The notes under the pieces were generated by a model that was not told where the DNA came from, did no database searches, and saw only the letters and a list, made by a program, of their open reading frames with translations. 64,000 bases of DNA from Nautilus pompilius. Lineage: Eukaryota > Mollusca > Cephalopoda > Nautilida > Nautilidae. Position numbers and translations under genes: made by a program. The stretch spans positions 327,001-391,000 of the forward strand of contig JACATO010001082.1 in NCBI GenBank assembly GCA_018389105.1, read 5' to 3'. Each line of letters opens with the position of its first letter. Position 1 is the stretch's first letter. Shown one piece after another: positions 26,153 to 38,659 of this stretch.

Positions 26153-26422
26153 CATTCTTGCAGTCTTTATTTTATATTTGTTTATGGATCTCGTTGTTAT
26201 CTGTTCTTCAGCATCGAACTTTTAACTTTCTCTATGATTAAAGAGAAAAAAAGCGCTGAGTCATCGCGGCGAGTTTTCCCCCACCCACAAACAAACCATC
26301 ATCGTACTGAGAAGGCAAACATCGACACGGCGGAGAAAATTAAATCTAAAATCTTTTTTTTTCAATGAACATCTAATCTTTTATTAGTTCCTAACCGTAA
26401 CCATAACAAAAGTCACACCAAC

Positions 26423-26469
<47 letters not shown>

Positions 26470-26489
26470 TAATAATAATAATAATAATT
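26423..26489. repeat. (AAT)n microsatellite
   Basis: AAT tract with one phase slip near 26468. Confidence 0.95.
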
Positions 26490-27480
26490 TGGTATCGCTT
26501 AAGAAAACAGCTTTCTCTGCTTTCTACTTTTATATATTGAAAAGAAGGAATACAATAAGTCGATCTACCTGCTTAAGCCGAACTTGTTTTTAATGTCCTC
26601 GTGGCCGGGGAAAGTGAAAGTGCCATCAGCGGATAATTTGGAATCAATAAATTAATCTCTAAAGTGCCATTGATATCTTAATACCCCGCGAAGTTCTCCG
26701 ACTACTCGACGGTCTTCGAGTTTGCATGTGTAGTAACTCTTTGGTCGAGAACCGCTCTTCGAGCCGGAATCGTTATCCGACCTGTTGGAATCAGACCCGA
26801 TCGTTGGATCTCCTAAGAAGAATTTGTGTTACTTTACCTCGAGTTTGGCACCACCCCCCCCCCCCACCAACCTTTTTTTTGTTTGTTTGTTTGTTTTCCG
26901 CCTATTGTTGTCTACTTTTTATTAACGTCGTGTTCTTCTAGCAGTTTGGATCATCTGAGCATCCCTGGAAAACCTGCCTTCTGTACCAGGACGGCGAGGA
27001 GGACGTGCATAATGCGTCGTAATAATGTAATTAAAATAGAAAGAAGAATACTTGGGATAAAAGTAAATCAAAGGATTATTAAATTCTACGGCTAAATTGA
27101 CTATGGCATATCTTTAAATTATTAAATTTCCTCTTTTTATCTGGACGGCTTCTTGGAGAGGAAATTAAAATTTAACAGAAGCTCTGGCAAGGAAAACATT
27201 TCTGCGATACCTTGGTAACGGGCGAAATTAGGCTGACCTCACGTGTCAGAGACTATTGCACATCAAACGATCTATTCTTGCGGTGGAGAAGATCCACAGA
27301 GAGTACACAGCTATCGCCGGGTTCAGTGAACGATAGACCTTCACGCGGAGAAAGCATCGAGTTACAATTAACTGTGCAGCAATTAGAAGCTTGCGACTGC
27401 GAACAAAGATAGCTTCACGTTTGATAGCCGGGATGAAGGTATTCTCTGTTAATTACACTTCTGGATGAGTCCGCGACTAA
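26490..27480. other. Gene-free stretch
   Basis: No supported gene. A C run (about 26855-26866) followed by a T run and three GTTT repeats lies at about 26855-26895. Small frames (66-89 codons) have no recognisable content. Confidence 0.6.
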
Positions 27481-28430
27481 AGCACAAAAGAGGCTGACCG
27501 ACCGACGTTGGATCGGGGCAGCGCGTGGAGGAGGAGGCAGATGATAAACAATAGCGCTTCCACTTCTTCAGACCTGCCATCCCGACTCGACCTGGCTAAT
27601 GATGCTGCTGCTGCTGCTGCTGATGATGATGATGAGCAGCAACTTCTGAATTCGACCGTCTCCCCTCCCCTCTCTCCTGAAAGGATGACTCTAGATCTCG
27701 TTCTATCAACTGAGTTCTATAGAAATCCACGTCACGATCCACGCTGTCGGTACCTGCTCGAGCAGCAGGACTTCCTGCTTCTGGTCTCTGCACCTTAAAG
27801 TGACGACAGTCCAGGGTTTACAGAGACTTTAGAAAATCCCTTACTTTTGTTTTTGTTGTTTTCCTTCCCCCCCGCTTGAAATGTATCCGTTTTTTTGCTG
27901 AAAGCGAACAAACAACAAAAGGAAGAGGGGTGGGGATCCATTTATTCTGCTAAAACCGTATTAAATTCTAAGACAACTACGACGTGTGAGGTGTTTTCTG
28001 TCGGCGAATTACGTCGCCATCTTCGGGCCGATTACCTCCAAGTTCCTCATTTCTCCTCGGTCGGCGAATGTACGTAAAGTCGTCGTTAATCGGTACCTCG
28101 GGGCGGCGGGCCCGGCCGGCTCTACTCGGTCGTCCGTCCGTCCGTCTGTCTGTCTCCTCCGCGTTACTAATCCTCCTCCGGTTCTCAGCCTGGGTGTGAA
28201 TCCAGTTCTGTGTCGACCGCAAGCATTAATGGATTTTCGACCCGATTACCGGGCCGATATTAACGGCAATTACTTCTTTATGGAAAAACGCGGTAGTCAG
28301 GAGGAGAGGCGGGCGGACGGACGGACCGAGATCGCTGGAGAAGTCCTCGCCTCACCGAAATGCTGAAGAGCCACTTCGTAGCAGGCGATGCGCTCTTTTT
28401 CCCCTGCCGTCCTCTTTGTGTTAACTTCCC
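27481..28430. promoter_or_regulatory. CpG-rich patch with triplet repeat and inverted CGTC arms
   Basis: Second clear CpG-rich patch. It contains a (GCT)6(GAT)4 triplet run at 27604-27633, read as poly-Ala then poly-Asp in a 96-codon plus frame (27508-27798) that I do not recognise. It also has a CGTC tetranucleotide run at about 28131-28150 whose reverse complement recurs at 28314-28326. A transcription start or first exon is possible. I see no splice pair that fixes one. Confidence 0.35.
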
Positions 28431-28451
28431 ACAGGGTTCAGCCCGCTACCT

Positions 28452-28476
28452 ACACACACACACACACACACACACA
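28452..28476. repeat. (CA)n microsatellite
   Basis: Twelve CA dinucleotides followed by TATA. Confidence 0.95.
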
Positions 28477-28479
28477 TAT

Positions 28480-29000
28480 AGGGAGGAAACGGTGTTGTTG
28501 GTTTTATTCGGAAACAAGTCGCGAGTTAGTGACGAGATGTCGGGTAATTCCCAGATCCTCATGAGAGGAGAGAGCCCCCCCCCCAACCACCGATGTTGAG
28601 ATAAACTCTCCATCATCTCGTTACATTTGTCTCTACTTTGGGTTTTATGTATTAAAATTAAAAAAAAAAAAATCGTCCACATTATTTGATAGAATTAAAA
28701 TTCCCATTGATTTTAACTGTTCGTGTTTAATATCCAATGCGGCGGTAAAGTATCTCGTTCGGTATTCATCCTTCCTCGCACACAGAGGCCACCGAACATC
28801 TGGCCCGGATCTATAGGTCGCCTGTCACCACTGGTGACGGACGCACCTGACAGATCTCCCCTTCTCTCAGTCTATAGGCCATGTTTACAGCTTTCAGTTC
28901 ACCGCCTTATAACATTTATACGTAAAACAAATCAATTATTACGTTTTTTTTAAAACAGTCCTCATTGTTAGCTTTTCCGAAACTCTGCTGTGCAATTGAT

Positions 29001-29002
<2 letters not shown>
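28480..29002. other. Gene-free stretch
   Basis: AT-rich with A and T homopolymers; no supported gene or RNA. Confidence 0.55.

Positions 29003-29048
<46 letters not shown>
29003..29048. repeat. (AT)23 microsatellite
   Basis: Perfect 46-bp AT dinucleotide tract, self-complementary and able to extrude as a cruciform. Frames through it (96-110 codons) are artefacts. Confidence 0.97.
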
Positions 29049-29052
<4 letters not shown>

Positions 29053-29718
29053 AGAGCTGGGACGGACGCCAGTAGTCAGTTACTCCGTCCTCTCTGTCAC
29101 TGGGCCAGGGGTGGAAGGCACCCACCAGACGTGGGACTCGAACAAGCCTCCGATAACCGATCTTCTCTCGGGAAAATTCCTGGACAAATTTTACTGCATC
29201 TGTGCGAGAAGGAAAGAGAAATTTGTAACCCGGAAGAGAAAGATGCATTATTTTGGCATAAGTCAGTCAGGTCCATTTAACTATCTGTTTGTTGTAAAGG
29301 AACTCAAAGTTAGATTTAAAATTACCTATTGATCACTTTATTGGGATTCGGTTTCTCCGTTAAAAAAACCAAAAGAAGAAGACAATTCATGGCGGATATC
29401 CAGCACTAGGCGGTCGGTTACCGAAGTTCCTCACGGAATCATAGCTGTTTCTGTTTCCCTGTAAATATCTACATTATTTCCAATTCCTGTCTTTCGGGCT
29501 AATGAGAAGTCTTACGTTTTCTACTGATTGCCTCCAAGGTTCGGAGATAAATAACACTGTCGAGCAATTGTTTGAACTTTGTAACAGTAAAATAACAAAC
29601 AAAAATATTTATTCTTTGATCTGTCAAAACCAAAATAGTTACATCTTTTATTTCTCAGCCTTAGTTCTAACCTGCGTGTTATTTACCCTCAAACATTACA
29701 GCAATCTTTGGTTTTTAA

Positions 29719-29860
<142 letters not shown>

Positions 29861-30235
29861 TAAAGAAGAGGAACAGAAGGCTAAAATAAGGAGAACTTAC
29901 AATCCTCCACAGATTATGCAGCTGCAGCTTTGTAAACAGACCTGATGGTTTTAAAGCGAACATTTCAAATTTAAATTAATATGTCCTCCCCACACACAAT
30001 GGTGGGCAAACTATCGTCATGTAACAAAGGTAAGGATGAACATTAAAAAGCAAAATCTGTTCATCCTCAGCAGCTCGCTCTGGAGTACCGCCGGATAACA
30101 GAGGTGATGGCCAGTCGTAGACGTTCGGCTGTTTCACTCTCGATGATCCAGGAACTCTTGAGATAAGCCGTGACAAGGAGAGACGATGATTTTTGCGCAC
30201 TAATTCTCTTAGCAGCACTTAAAGCATAAACAAAC
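29861..30235. other. Left flank of the large satellite array
   Basis: Unique-looking sequence with no supported gene. The transition into the GA-rich satellite is abrupt at about 30236. Confidence 0.55.
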
Positions 30236-31381
30236 GAGAGAGAGAGAGATGACGTCAGTACAGAGAGAGATATGACATTTGTAGAGAGAGAGAGAGAGAG
30301 ATGACGTCAGTACAGAGAGAGAGATATGACATTTGTAGAGAGATTGAGAGAGAGATGACGTCAGTACAGAGAGAGAGATGAAGAGAGAAAGAGAGATGAC
30401 GTCAGTACAGAGAGAGATATGACATTTGTAGAGAGAGAGAGAGAGATGACGTCAGTACAGAGAGATATGACATTTGTAGAGAGATTGAGAGAGAGATGAA
30501 GAGAGAGAGAGATGACGTCAGTACAGAGAGAAAGATATGACATTTGTAGAGAGAGAGAGAGAGAGAGATGACGTCAGTACAGAGAGAAAGATATGACATT
30601 TGTAGAGAAAGAGATGACGTCAGTACAGAGAGAGAGATATGACATTTGTAGAGAGAGAGAGAGAGATGACGTCAGTACAGAGAGAGATATGACATTTGTA
30701 GAGAGATTGAGAGAGAGATGAAGAGAGAGAGAGATGACGTCAGTACAGAGAGAAAGATATGACATCTGTAGAGAGAGATATGACGTCAGTACAGAGAGAA
30801 AGATATGACATTTGTAGAGAGAGAGAGAGAGGAGAGAGAGAGAGATGACGTCAGTCAGAGAGAGAGAGATATGACATTTGTAGAGAGAGAGAGAGAGAGA
30901 TGACGTCAGTACAGAGAGATATGACATTTGTAGAGAGATTGAGAGAGAGATGAAGAGAGAGAGAGATGACGTCAGTACAGAGAGAAAGATATGACATCTG
31001 TAGAGAGAGATATGACGTCAGTACAGAGAGAAAGATATGACATTTGTAGAGAGAGAGAGAGAGAGAGATGACGTTAGTACAGAGAGAAAGATATGACATT
31101 TGTAGAGAAAGAGATGACGTCAGTACAGAGAGAGAGATATGACATTTGTAGAGAGAGAGAGAGAGATGACGTCAGTACAGAGAGAGATATGACATTTGTA
31201 GAGAGATGGAGAGAGAGAGATGACGTCAGTACAGAGAGAGATATGACATTTGTAGAGAGATTGAGAGAGAGATGAAGAGAGAGAGAGATGACGTCAGTAC
31301 AGAGAGAGAGAGATATGACATATGTAGAGAGATGAAGAGAGAGAGAGATGACGTCAGTACAGAGAGAAAGATATGACATTT

Positions 31382-31419
<38 letters not shown>

Positions 31420-31705
31420 TGACGTCAGTACAGAGAGAAAGATATGACATTTGTAGAGAAAGAGATGACGTCAGTACAGAGAGAGAGATGAAGAGAGAGA
31501 GAGATGACATTTGTAGAGAGAGAGAGAGAGATGACGTCAGTACAGAGAGAGAGATATGACATTGTAGAGAGATGGAGAGAGAGAGAGATGACGTCAGTAC
31601 AGAGAGAGATATGACATTTGTAGAGAGATGGAGAGAGAGAGATGACGTCAGTACAGAGAGAGAGATATGACATATGTAGAGAGATGAAGAGAGAGAGAGA
31701 GCAAA
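30236..31705 (+). repeat. CRE-bearing polypurine satellite array
   Basis: About 1.47 kb of tandem units alternating two boxes, GATGACGTCAGTACAGAGAG and GATATGACATTTGTAGAG, joined by GA dinucleotide linkers of variable length. Unit spacing is mostly 41-71 bp. I count 25 perfect TGACGTCA octamers (first at 30250, last at 31643) and one TGACGTTA variant at 31069. Segments recur at larger scale: the positions 30569, 30615 and 30667 are matched exactly 500 bp later at 31069, 31115 and 31167, and 30735/30781 are matched 232 bp later at 30967/31013. Open frames on both strands (60-169 codons) are translations of the repeat. Confidence 0.97.
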
Positions 31706-34346
31706 GAAACTTCTGTTTTTACCTTCACGAGTCAACCAATATTTTTTATAGCATATATCGCTCGCTTTCTTTGTTTTAGATTAGTAAACCAACCCGGAGT
31801 TCCTGACAAATTAGGGCGGGGAAGGGTTCCAGTGTTGAGTTAGATAATTTTACTATTAACTCACCTAGACCACTCAGCCTCCAGATCCTTAATAATTATT
31901 GTACCTTAAACGCCCCATTAGGGAGCAGCGCCAGACCGTCTGAACGGTACTCCGCCTAAGGTAGAATTTGAACCAAGTTATCTTTCCCCTGTTCATGGTA
32001 GATGGCGATCGAATAGAAGTTTGACAAAAATGTGAAATGTGTTAAGATCGATATATGTTGTGTTATTACTATTATTATTACAGGAATAAAATCAAAAGTG
32101 TACATGTTATTTGCACGCTCTACTGCACATATAATCGAACCCCGCTATTTGTTTTTCCATCTAAACTCAGACGTCAGTATTTGAAGTCGTCATTCGATCC
32201 ACGAAGCGGCGGCGATCGGAATGGAGAAGCCGGGCAGGTGGGTGAGTGGACGGTTTTCTCTTCCAGCTGCTCCGGCCAGTCGGGTGGCTCTAACGAGTGT
32301 ATGAACAACGATCATCTCTGAACGGCACACACCCACCCCCCCAACCTTAAAAAAAAAAAAGCCATATGAATACGAATAAGTAACTGAGACCGACATTTTA
32401 TTAGGGCTCGTAATGGCAGCCGGACACGCGAGCCAGCGAGCTCCGGTAAAAGGTGTGGGAAGCACTTTTAGAAAGTCTTGTCCGACATGTGGTGAAGCGA
32501 GAACCGGCAGCAGCAGGAGAGCGGAACCCGTTCCCACCACCTCCCTCCTCTTCGCCCCGTAAAGCCGACGTGTATTCGCCCTTATTTAGATGTCTTGTAC
32601 TCTACGTCACGAGACTGTAATTGCTTCGATGATATTTATTCTTGTCTTTCTCGGAGGTGATCATGTGTATTAGTGTTTTAAAACAGACCCCTGCTGCTGC
32701 TGCTGCTGGCTGGCTGGTCGGATCGCATTGGCACTCCGTGGTGCCCCTAGCCCCGACAGCGCCTAGGACCGATTCTACATGAATCGCAGAGTTCTATTAC
32801 ATTTTTTTTAATTTTTATTTTAAAGAACTTTTGTGAAATTAAATGGCTAGACAAACCCTGAACCTTTCATTAATATTCAAGCTGATAGGTGTTTGTCCCC
32901 ACTCCGCTCCTCACGCTCCAGTATCTCACCAGTTTCCCGGCTGCATTATTCGAGTCGATCCGTTACGGAATCAATAGAGAAGAAGTTCGAACCAAGTTCT
33001 GAACGATATGTGGCTTGTGATTTTTCGTCGTTTATTTCCTCATGTGAAAATGGCGGCGGCGATCTCATAAATACCGAAAATATTCCTAACTACGGAACAA
33101 ACCAGTGAACTATGTGAACCACAGACAAAGTCGAATTCTGATCGAATCTCTTCGCGCTTTTAGGTTCATCGGCGATTTTGGACGTCAGTGGCCTGTACAC
33201 GTGCGATGGATGTTTTGAGATCTTCCCACAAGCATCGATTGCAAATAAATTCCGGATTTCCTCTACAACTTTCTCACGTAACCAATTTACTGTTCAGTGT
33301 TTTACATCTCGGACCACTTCCCCTCTTGTCGGGGCCAGTGCTCCCGTGGTTTAATTTACTATAATTAATATACTCTGTTTGTTTTAGCAAAGCTAAGACA
33401 GTTTGTTTCAAAGGTGCAACGACTGAATGGCTACTGCTGAATATTATACGCCAACTGAAACTACTGGTAGTACCTGTAGAAGATGGGGAGCCCGACTACT
33501 TTTCCTACCTCCAGACAGGTAGCTCGCCTCCGATTCTGCTTTTCTTTGTATTTGGTCGGTTAATCAATATAACAGTCCGCAAAATTGGCCGTTCGTTTTG
33601 TTGGGAAGAGTAGTGCAAGATGGTCAACGTTGCAGGCCCCATGGAAAATATTTCTCCATCTTCACCTCTGATTGCCAACCAGTTGCGGAGAGTGGAACGG
33701 GTTTACCATGCACCGCTAATAGACAGGTAAATGTCGTTAAAACATTTAGGATAAGTCAGACGTTGTAGGATTAGCGGAGATCTCCGAATCTTAGAAGCGT
33801 GGGTTGTGAACAGCTGATGACTGGACTGGGTGGATAAGTTTGGGAGGAGACTGGACTCGACAGACAAAGTGACCACCGGATCTCGGCCAGATACGACGAT
33901 CGCCAAGAGTTCTTGCGACGGTTCGGTGGACGCACTGGCAGACGACAGCTACTCGAAAACAGATTCAATTCGGGGAAGAAAAAAAAAATGTTCGGCCATC
34001 GCTTTGGTTTCTGTACATTTAATTAGTTGGGGTTTTAAAAAACTAAGCTCACATCGTGAATTTACTACACGATTTATTGTTGTTAGGTTTTCTAAATCTC
34101 CCAGTTTACGTCTCCAGACAATCAACAGTCTCTTAGTTAGCATCCATTCTTCTGAAAATGATCAAATCAATTTAAACAGAAGCCAACTTTGGAGTTGCAG
34201 GTTGGGCGTACGGTTTAGAAGGCAGAGCTCTTATTGAAGTGTTGCGGAAGCTTATAGAAAATCAGCTATCAACAGCATCTCATTCTATTATACCTCTGTT
34301 ACCGTCCGTAGGACGGAGACAGTTTGCATCTTAAATACTTTTACAG
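31706..34346. other. Gene-free stretch; CpG-rich segment 32.19-32.56 kb
   Basis: No supported gene. It holds a short ATT tract (about 32059-32080) and a CpG-rich segment at 32.19-32.56 kb with overlapping frames on both strands. A CTG run (about 32694-32707) and a stretch with pairs of acceptor/donor-like sites near 33.4 kb are also present. Nothing is firm enough for a gene call. Confidence 0.5.
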
Positions 34347-34370
34347 GTGAAATATAAAGATGCGGAGTCT

Positions 34371-37300
34371 GTAAGTTCTTCTGGACTCTCAGCCCATCAC
34401 TTGGCCTCGTTCCGCGCGAGAACTAACTCTCTGGCGAGGAATGGCGGCGGTTTCTAATATTATAAAACTTAAGGTTCTCCATACTATGTTCCTCTTCTGG
34501 TAAATTATAAGATAAAATGGATAAAAAAATAATTTAAAAAATAATTTAAGGCCAGCAAGTATTAAGTGACAACTGTTTTAAATAATCCAAGCACACGAAG
34601 AAAGCAGTGGGACAAAGGGAAATAGTTTTTATACTTCGTTCTACGAATTATGGGACTCTTTTTATTCCTTACAGTTAAAAAGTTGCAGCCCATCTGTGTT
34701 TTTGTTGTTGTTGTTGTTTTTTTCTTCCTAGCCAACATATTTTTTTAACAGTGATACTGCCCGGTGTAGTTCTCGACGATACCCCTGAGCTCGTTTGTGG
34801 CAGTACGTTAAGTCCATCACGAAGCGAGCGGATCTTCGCTTATTGGCAACTCCGTCGAAATATCGTTTGCGAATTGGAACAAGAAGGACTATTGACAGCA
34901 ATCGCGGTCAATTAAAGTGTTCTGGCTTCAGCGGACCGGGACGTTTGTGATGAGAGAAATTTCCGAGCAGCCTCCTGCCATCGTCGATGAATGTGCTCCG
35001 GTCTGTTTGATTCTAAGAACCTGGTTGTTATTCGATTCGTGAAATATTATTTAATAATTTCAATTCCCCCCCCCCTTAACAGTTTAAATAGAAAATTTAT
35101 TAAGTAATTTATTTAAACTTGCATTCCTTCTTTATTGTAAATAGTTTGGAGTCGTACGGTCGCTGTCTCCAGGAAATTAATTTAATTTAGCTTCTAAAAT
35201 AATACGTAAAATTCCAAATATATGTACTACGTTATTAAAACAGTCGGTGTTTAACATCTTTTAAACGGAAGGTTTAGAAGATATGCGACCCATCAGTTCG
35301 TTTTGTAATGACGTCTCCATGAAGACAGTCGCGGCTGTTCCGAACCAAAAGCTGGTATTCTTCCTACTCCGCCTTGGTCTTCTTTCGCTGCCAGGGGGAA
35401 AGACTAGTTCCTTCCTCTTCGACCCAGGCGCCGCACGCACGTGGTAAGATAATAGCAAATCGCTTCATATATGCTAACCCTGACGCCATAACGTAACGGC
35501 GCAGATTAGAAAAGGGCTTGCAAGAGTTGTCTCCGCTAGTGCTGCAGCTACCCGCTACTGTTCTCAACATTTTCCGTGTTCTAGATACAAAAAAAAAAAG
35601 AAGAAGAAGAAGAAAGAAACAGAATCTTATGAATTCTTGTACGTGCTGTTTACCAAAGGAGTACAAAACAGCCTCTGATCGGCCTCATCAAAACAAATTA
35701 CTGGGAATAAATTGGACGAGCCGATCTGCTGTTAGTCGGTGCAGTGAGAACCGAACCCCTGCTGCTTCAGGGAAGCGGACGGTAATGGAAGTCTGGGGCA
35801 GCCCACCAAAAACAGGGGACAGCTTAGCAGAAACTGTCTAAGCCTGGAAAGGTGTCAGCGCTGGTGGGAAAAAATAACACAGAATGAAGCCAGTTTCACT
35901 TCAGCTGTAGTCCATTAGCATCCATAGGATGCGTTGCCATGACGAGAGTTATTTACCTTTGTTCTAGCCTTTTTTTTTGTTTTTTTTTTACAAATTTACA
36001 GCCCCATTTTCGTTTCGTTTTTTTTTTTTTTATTTTAAATAAAACTACTTTCCACTTGTTCGCCTTTTTCTTTAGAATTTTCCTTTAAGATGTCAACGAG
36101 TTCGCTTTGATGACAGCCCTTTCTCTCTCTTTTCTGGCAATTTATATTATTCCTACACGAGATCTCTGGCCGTTGTACCGCATGATGGTTGGTGTAGGGT
36201 TAATATTTTTCGTGGTACTTCCTTTTCTAAATCCTCGCACTTCGCACAATGTTCAAGTGGTTGGCAAAAAATTAATCTCATGCATTTCAGATGACAATAA
36301 GTATCTAAATTCTTTAAACATGTCCAGCTGTTACCTTCACGATAGTGTAATCAGGCTGTAGGAACATAAATATACTTATAAATAGAAAACGTTTTAAAAA
36401 GAAAATAATCACGGGTATTTTAATTACTTACCTGTCGGGCTCTGTAATCTGATACTCCAGAGCAGTATCCGGACAACCGTATATTCAGGGTTAAAGGCTT
36501 AGATAATTAAAAGTGTCATTTTATATAGAAAAAAGGGTTAAAAATACCGTTCAGTAAAAAGGCATATACAAAGATCCTAATATTAACCCTCTATATACCG
36601 CGTCGGTTTTTATCACCAGCCTAAAAGCAGTAGTCAGGGCTTGTATTGAACTGAGTGCACAGTGAGTCAATTTACTCTTTAAGCAAAATAAGTGGGGTTC
36701 GATATAAGGGTTTGCCTTTATCCAGGGTTATATCAATGAGAAAGGTACCGGCCCCAGATGGCGCACACGGGGTCTAAGTAGTTTCTTTAAAAGTATGTAA
36801 TACCAGAAGGGATCACAATTTTCAGACACTGTTACCTCTCTACCCTTTAAGCTCGCCTGACTACACATGGGATTATTTGAGTCAGGGTTCGGGTTAGGGA
36901 AACTTAGAGGAACATCCAGGGTAAAACACGCGATAAGGGTCAGGAGACAATTAGAGGAAAAATTAAAGGTAGAATTTCTTTTAAAGTTTTATTTTGACAG
37001 CATAACACGATAGCGCAAAACAGGGATGTATGACAGATCGAGGAAAGCCGATAATAAATGAAATTTCCTACGTTAAAAATAAAAAGGAATAAATAAAGTA
37101 ATTCTACTGTATTTCAAAAGTTAAGATCTGAATAGAACTCGCAGATTGTATTAGGGAGGGGCTCTTCTCATCATCGTCTCTTCCGTTTTTTTACTCCGGT
37201 GACGCCCCTGCCCCCAACGTTTTATAAGACAGGGCACTGTTGCTTGCTAATATCATCATTAATTCCCCTATTTATGTTTTCTAGGTTCCTGAACCTCCCT

Positions 37301-38269
37301 ACATATGAAGAGAAGAAAAAGACATCATGAAGCTCCTCGGAGCTTGAATGGAGGAGGACTTGAATAAATTAGGGCACGATAGGGTTAGTCGTTGTAGCCG
37401 GTGAAGACCCAGCCGGTGTTGGAGGGATATCTCATCTGTTATCTTCCAGCGGTCGGGGAGAAGTTGTTACGAAGCAGCTATTTTATGAAGTACGCCGGTC
37501 GAAATCAACGATATCTTTTCAAGAATATAACGAGTTCGAGTAATCACCACCTAATTTATATTTGAATAAGGAAGAAAAAACAACAACTGAGAACGGGAGG
37601 GGTCGATACTGGTATACCGCATTCAGATAGTAAAATGTAACAAGGCACAGCTTAACCCTTTGAAAAACACGCTTGCATATATAAAGGGAATGAGAGTATT
37701 GGTTCTGTCAGTGTATTTTCGATAAATGAGTACTCAGCAGGGCTCGAGCTCACTTCGTAGAGGGGGGGGGGCGGTGTTGGGGTTCGGGGGAACTCACTTA
37801 TTTGTGCATGGCGATTTGTGGAACTATTATATCTCTACCCCCTAAAAGGATTATCGTTAAATAAAAAAACAGCAACAGAAACCAGTTATTACACACTTCA
37901 TCAAACAGATGTAAACTGCTATTATTGTGTTGGTTAGGGTTCGTATGTAATCATCATTCGCTTATATCTATTCAGGGTATAATTCAAGCGATGTATTTGC
38001 TCTTTGTCTAAGTCCCCGCTTGATGGCAGCGAGGCGTTCTGCATGAGCTCGTGGACTTGATGTCCCAGAATCCCTGCGACTGCTTTACTGTAATTGATTA
38101 AATCCAGGTGAGTTAGGTAGGTTTAACAAATCGGTCAGCGGGAGAAGTTAACAACTCGCCTGTTACGGCATCACCCACGAAAAGCCTAACAGAATTAACC
38201 ATTATCATTACTATTTGCTTCCTTAATCCAATAAAACCATCGCAGAGCTCTAGAAATTCAACTTATAAA
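34371..38269. other. Gene-free AT-rich stretch
   Basis: Almost 4 kb with few frames above 60 codons. Poly-T runs at about 35970-36030, a C run near 35067 and a 9-G run near 37762 are the only low-complexity features. The 107-codon frame at 35518-35841 includes poly-Arg from an AAG tract and is not a gene. Confidence 0.6.
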
Positions 38270-38270
38270 G

Positions 38271-38504
38271 AATCTCTCTCTCTCTCTCTCTCTCTCGCTC
38301 GTCTCCCTCCCTCCTCCCTCCCTCCCTCTCTGTACTAACATCATCTCTCTCTCTCTCTCTCTCTCTTCCCTCCCTCCCTCTCTGTACTAACATCATCTCT
38401 CTCCTCTCTCTCTCTCCCTCCCTCCTCCCTCTCGTAACTAACATCATCTCTCTCTCTCTCTCTCTCTCGCTCTCTCTCTGTACTAACGTCATCTCTCCAT
38501 ATCG

Positions 38505-38536
<32 letters not shown>

Positions 38537-38566
38537 TCTCTCTTCCCTCCTCCCTCTCTGTCTAAC

Positions 38567-38602
<36 letters not shown>

Positions 38603-38624
38603 CTAACGTCATCTCTCCATATCG

Positions 38625-38655
<31 letters not shown>
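38271..38655 (-). repeat. Inverted, diverged member of the CRE satellite family
   Basis: CT-rich on the plus strand. Read on the minus strand it gives GAGAGATGACGTTAGTACAG and GAGATGATGTTAGTACAGAG units, that is, the 30.2 kb satellite core with TGACGTTA or TGATGTTA in place of TGACGTCA. At least six units are visible. A block of about 70-120 bp containing GAGCGATATGGAGAGATGAC is duplicated (plus-strand copies near 38480-38515 and 38601-38635). Confidence 0.9.

Positions 38656-38659
<4 letters not shown>

Noticed and set aside
30361-31735. Long Ser/Leu/Cys-rich frames up to 169 codons on the minus strand of the satellite
   Set aside because: They are direct translations of the GA-rich repeat and occur in several frames at once.
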